Assembly: GCF_000191885.1 (NCBI RefSeq)
Contig: NZ_AEWI01000018.1
Span: 36,294 to 100,293 of the forward strand
Source of the DNA: Anaerophaga thermohalophila DSM 12881
GTDB lineage: Bacteria; Bacteroidota; Bacteroidia; Bacteroidales; Marinilabiliaceae
Length of the DNA: 64,000 nt
Direction: 5' to 3'
Positions 61,909 through 64,000 of this stretch are shown here, piece by piece. A model generated the notes under the pieces. The model did not search any database and was not told where the DNA came from. It saw only the letters and a list, made by a program, of their open reading frames with translations. Positions within the stretch are counted from its first letter, which is position 1, and each line of letters opens with the position of its first letter. The translations under genes and the position numbers were made by a program.

Positions 61909-62574
61909 CTATTTCAATACAAAAATTGTCGCAATTGTTCCGATTGCTATTAAACCACAGATAACAAATAAAACTGCTTCTAATAGTCTGAATTTTTTGA
62001 CTTGTTGTTCAAGTCGCTGAATTAGGATTGCTTGGTTATCACCAATAGATTGTATAGCTGTCTTCAATGTTGAATCAACCACTTGAATATTTTTGTCAAT
62101 TGTTGACAGTCTTGCTGGAAAATTAACTGCCTTCAAAGTTGAATCAACCACTTGAATACTTTCGTCAATTATTGACAGTCTTGCTGGAAAATCAACTGCT
62201 TTCAATGTCTTCACTAAACTGTCCGTGGCTTCAACAATATTTTTGTATTGCTCTAAAAGGCGTTTTATTTCAACAAGTTTTTCCCTATTGGTAGTATCAA
62301 TTTTGTTGCCCGTAATTTCAAACTTCGAAACTCCATCATTGATTTGTATTTCTGTGTTCTTTTTTAAATCATCTACAGACTGTTTGTAGAGGTTGAAAAT
62401 TTTGTCAGTATAGACTGCATAATTCTGTTGGACTTTTTCAAGCTCAGCAATAGTATTGATTGAAATTTCTTTAGCACCGTCAATATAATCGGTTACTGTC
62501 TTTAATCGAGATAGTTCTTTTTGAAGTAAACCCAATTGCTCGTTAATCTGTTGGTCTATCATAATTTCCTGCAA
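61909..62574 (-). CDS. Coiled-coil protein with a C-terminal membrane anchor and a 23-residue tandem repeat
   Basis: A 221-residue protein, not recognised. Residues 1-190 are charged and helical with heptad-like spacing, and one transmembrane segment lies at about 199-219 (from EAVLFVICGLIAIG). Residues 124-146 (LKAVDFPARLSIIDESIQVV start) are repeated at 147-169 with four changes. The topology suggests a cytoplasmic coiled coil tethered to the inner membrane. The start overlaps the preceding gene by 32 bp; an ATG at 62562 is an alternative. The A+T-rich composition differs from the genes to the left. A partner role with the upstream gene is inferred. Confidence 0.65.
   Translation of the reverse strand: MQEIMIDQQINEQLGLLQKELSRLKTVTDYIDGAKEISINTIAELEKVQQNYAVYTDKIFNLYKQSVDDLKKNTEIQINDGVSKFEITGNKIDTTNREKLVEIKRLLEQYKNIVEATDSLVKTLKAVDFPARLSIIDESIQVVDSTLKAVNFPARLSTIDKNIQVVDSTLKTAIQSIGDNQAILIQRLEQQVKKFRLLEAVLFVICGLIAIGTIATIFVLK
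62063..62200. repeat. 69-bp in-frame tandem repeat inside the coiled-coil gene
   Basis: Units 62063-62131 and 62132-62200 differ at only a few positions, and a third unit begins at 62201. The length is a multiple of three, so it adds 23 residues per copy. Confidence 0.85.
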
Positions 62575-63976
62575 ATTTATTAATAAACTCTGTTAGCCAA
62601 TTATAGTGTAAAATAAGAAATAAAGCACTTTCCACTTCCTCAATTTTATCTACTGCCTCTAAATCAAAGCCCATTATTTTTTCTTTAAAAATGTCCACCT
62701 TATGATTCAATGAATGAATATCTTCTTTGTTTGTTTCTCGTACTTTTAGAAAACCCTTGATTAAATCAATTTGTGCTTCTTCTATAAAATCTTCGTTGTC
62801 CTTTTCAATAATTAAGATAGAAAATGATTTAAGAAGAATGAAAACAAAGTTGTCTGGACGCTCCACTAAAAGTCTTGTAGTTGCACCTCTCAAATGCTTC
62901 AAGTTATTTATTTCACCAACGTCCGTCCTTACTATGTCCATATATTTTTCAACGATAGAAAAATCTGCCTTTAATCCTTTGTCAGTATCGGAAGGTAAGT
63001 ATTCAGGTCTTGCATATTTTGAGTTCATATACAAGTCAACAAATTCTTTGAATTGTTGACTTCCGTTTTCGTCTAATCCGATTATACATGCTTCCTCCAT
63101 TGCATCAATAGCGGCCCTTCTTTGAATAGCTATTTCTTCATAAACGAACTTTATCAGAAAACCTAAACATTTTTGTATTTCGGTATTACCTTTATAGAAT
63201 GGCAGCCGTACTAATTTTTCATCTGTTTTTTCGGGGCTGTTGTATTGTAATAAATACTCTTTCAGTTTTTGAGTGTAATACCCTTGTGGCTTTTTAGTTA
63301 TTGTTGTAACAATAGTTTTTGAGTTGTAATCAACAGTATAATCGTCCACAACTCCAATTGTTGAAAGTCTGTAAATGGCTTTGTGTGTATCTTCTTCGTT
63401 TCGTATTTGAACAAATAATTTTTCCAGATTTGGTTTTAATTTATCAGGTATCGCAACTCCCTTTTTCACAACCTTGTAAAACTGTTTTTCAAGGTTTTCA
63501 ATAAATTCATCCTTATCATTACAAAAATTTTGAGCATCATTTACCATTCTTTCAGTAAACTCTAATCCATTATCAAATAGATATTTTGCAATTCTTTCAA
63601 TTGTGCCATTAGTAAATGGAATTATGACTTGAAAGCCATTTTTTGTTTCAAAATCATTCAATAATGACTCTATTCCAACTTTTGACTGGTACTGGTTATA
63701 GGCCAATTGATTTAACCATTCAAAATATTCCGTTTCTGAAGGCTTTTCTGAAATAAGAACTTTCCTAAGATAATTTCCGATTTCATTTGCAAGTTCAATA
63801 TGAGGTGTTGAAACAAAGAATTTTATATTATTCAGATAGATACTACCAATATTAGGTTTGCCAAATTCAGGATTGTCAATATATATTATTTTTGTCCCTG
63901 CTTTATTTTCTTTGATTTTTAAATCAACGTCGATTTCAAATTCTTCAAAAATTCGTAAGCCTTCGGCCTCGCACAT
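62543..63976 (-). CDS. Large unrecognised protein, possibly the C-terminal part of a RecQ-like helicase
   Basis: A 477-residue open frame with no clear catalytic motif. Just before the ATG the frame reads GC-stop-HGDCNMCEAEG, where the stop is TAG at 63994-63992. If that codon was Trp, the segment would be a Cys cluster like the zinc-binding part of RecQ helicases, and this frame would be the C-terminal region of a longer protein. AIYRLSTIGVVDDYTVDYN (about 209-227) resembles the winged-helix part of such helicases, but weakly. It overlaps the coiled-coil gene by 32 bp, so both are cotranscribed. The region is A+T rich, suggesting acquisition. Helicase identity is a guess. Confidence 0.5.
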   Translation of the reverse strand: MCEAEGLRIFEEFEIDVDLKIKENKAGTKIIYIDNPEFGKPNIGSIYLNNIKFFVSTPHIELANEIGNYLRKVLISEKPSETEYFEWLNQLAYNQYQSKVGIESLLNDFETKNGFQVIIPFTNGTIERIAKYLFDNGLEFTERMVNDAQNFCNDKDEFIENLEKQFYKVVKKGVAIPDKLKPNLEKLFVQIRNEEDTHKAIYRLSTIGVVDDYTVDYNSKTIVTTITKKPQGYYTQKLKEYLLQYNSPEKTDEKLVRLPFYKGNTEIQKCLGFLIKFVYEEIAIQRRAAIDAMEEACIIGLDENGSQQFKEFVDLYMNSKYARPEYLPSDTDKGLKADFSIVEKYMDIVRTDVGEINNLKHLRGATTRLLVERPDNFVFILLKSFSILIIEKDNEDFIEEAQIDLIKGFLKVRETNKEDIHSLNHKVDIFKEKIMGFDLEAVDKIEEVESALFLILHYNWLTEFINKFAGNYDRPTD

Positions 63977-64000
63977 ATTGCAATCTCCGTGCTAACAGCC

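Overview
The window looks like chromosomal DNA of a Bacteroidota bacterium, most likely order Bacteroidales or Marinilabiliales (inference). Support: promoters of the TTG-N20-TAnnTTTG type ahead of purF, miaB and the tRNA-Lys gene; mostly weak ribosome binding sites; a glsA/glsB-like glycine-lipid gene pair; a secreted protein with a type IX sorting-like C-terminus; a TamB-TamA pair; and a hemA-C-D-B-L-E heme locus. Base composition is moderate over most of the window and visibly richer in A+T after about 61.9 kb.

Layout. 0-4 kb: the start of mraZ (running off the left edge) with a four-box operator, then glsA-glsB and a serine hydrolase. 4-8.4 kb: a long PurF-type protein, a SPOR protein, a tandem universal stress protein and a YebC/PmpR regulator. 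8.9-14.3 kb: miaB, an AhpD-like protein, an acyltransferase, aspS and tadA. 14.3-21.6 kb: a secreted protein, then a four-gene minus-strand cluster of a MaoC-like protein, an AmmeMemoRadiSam radical SAM enzyme, a polytopic spermidine-synthase-like protein and a Memo-AMMECR1 fusion. 22-27 kb: tRNA-Lys(TTT), then a GT4/GH130/GT4 glycan locus. 27.7-31 kb: hutH, then an envelope-stress unit (ECF sigma factor, anti-sigma-like protein, Spy-like protein). 31.4-41.3 kb: ychF, a possible 51-residue membrane protein, a TPR protein, TamB and a TamA/BamA-like protein. 41.8-46.7 kb: a DJ-1/PfpI relic, hsp20, degP/htrA and a second GH130 gene. 46.7-54.2 kb: the heme genes hemE, hemL, hemB, hemD, hemC and hemA. 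54.8-61.8 kb: hisS, an AI-2E-type permease, a decayed methylthiotransferase, a GH65 phosphorylase and a DUF493 protein. 61.9-64 kb: an A+T-rich pair encoding a coiled-coil membrane protein and a protein cut by the window edge, possibly the start of an island.

Repeats are the other main theme. Three dispersed families plus a smaller hairpin repeat fill most intergenic gaps. Family A is MITE-like: about 140 bp, with inverted ends GAGTnCnGTnTAAAAAG, two different interiors, and 6-bp target duplications at three copies. Family B is 95-185 bp and abuts two start codons. Family C is 120-170 bp with ends resembling TAGTGTCTGTCCATAAAG. They break up the heme locus in particular.

The most interesting candidate system is the AmmeMemoRadiSam cluster at 15.4-21.6 kb, in which each core protein carries an export-like N-terminus or membrane segments. 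The conserved Memo/AMMECR1/radical SAM trio has, to my knowledge, no settled bacterial function.
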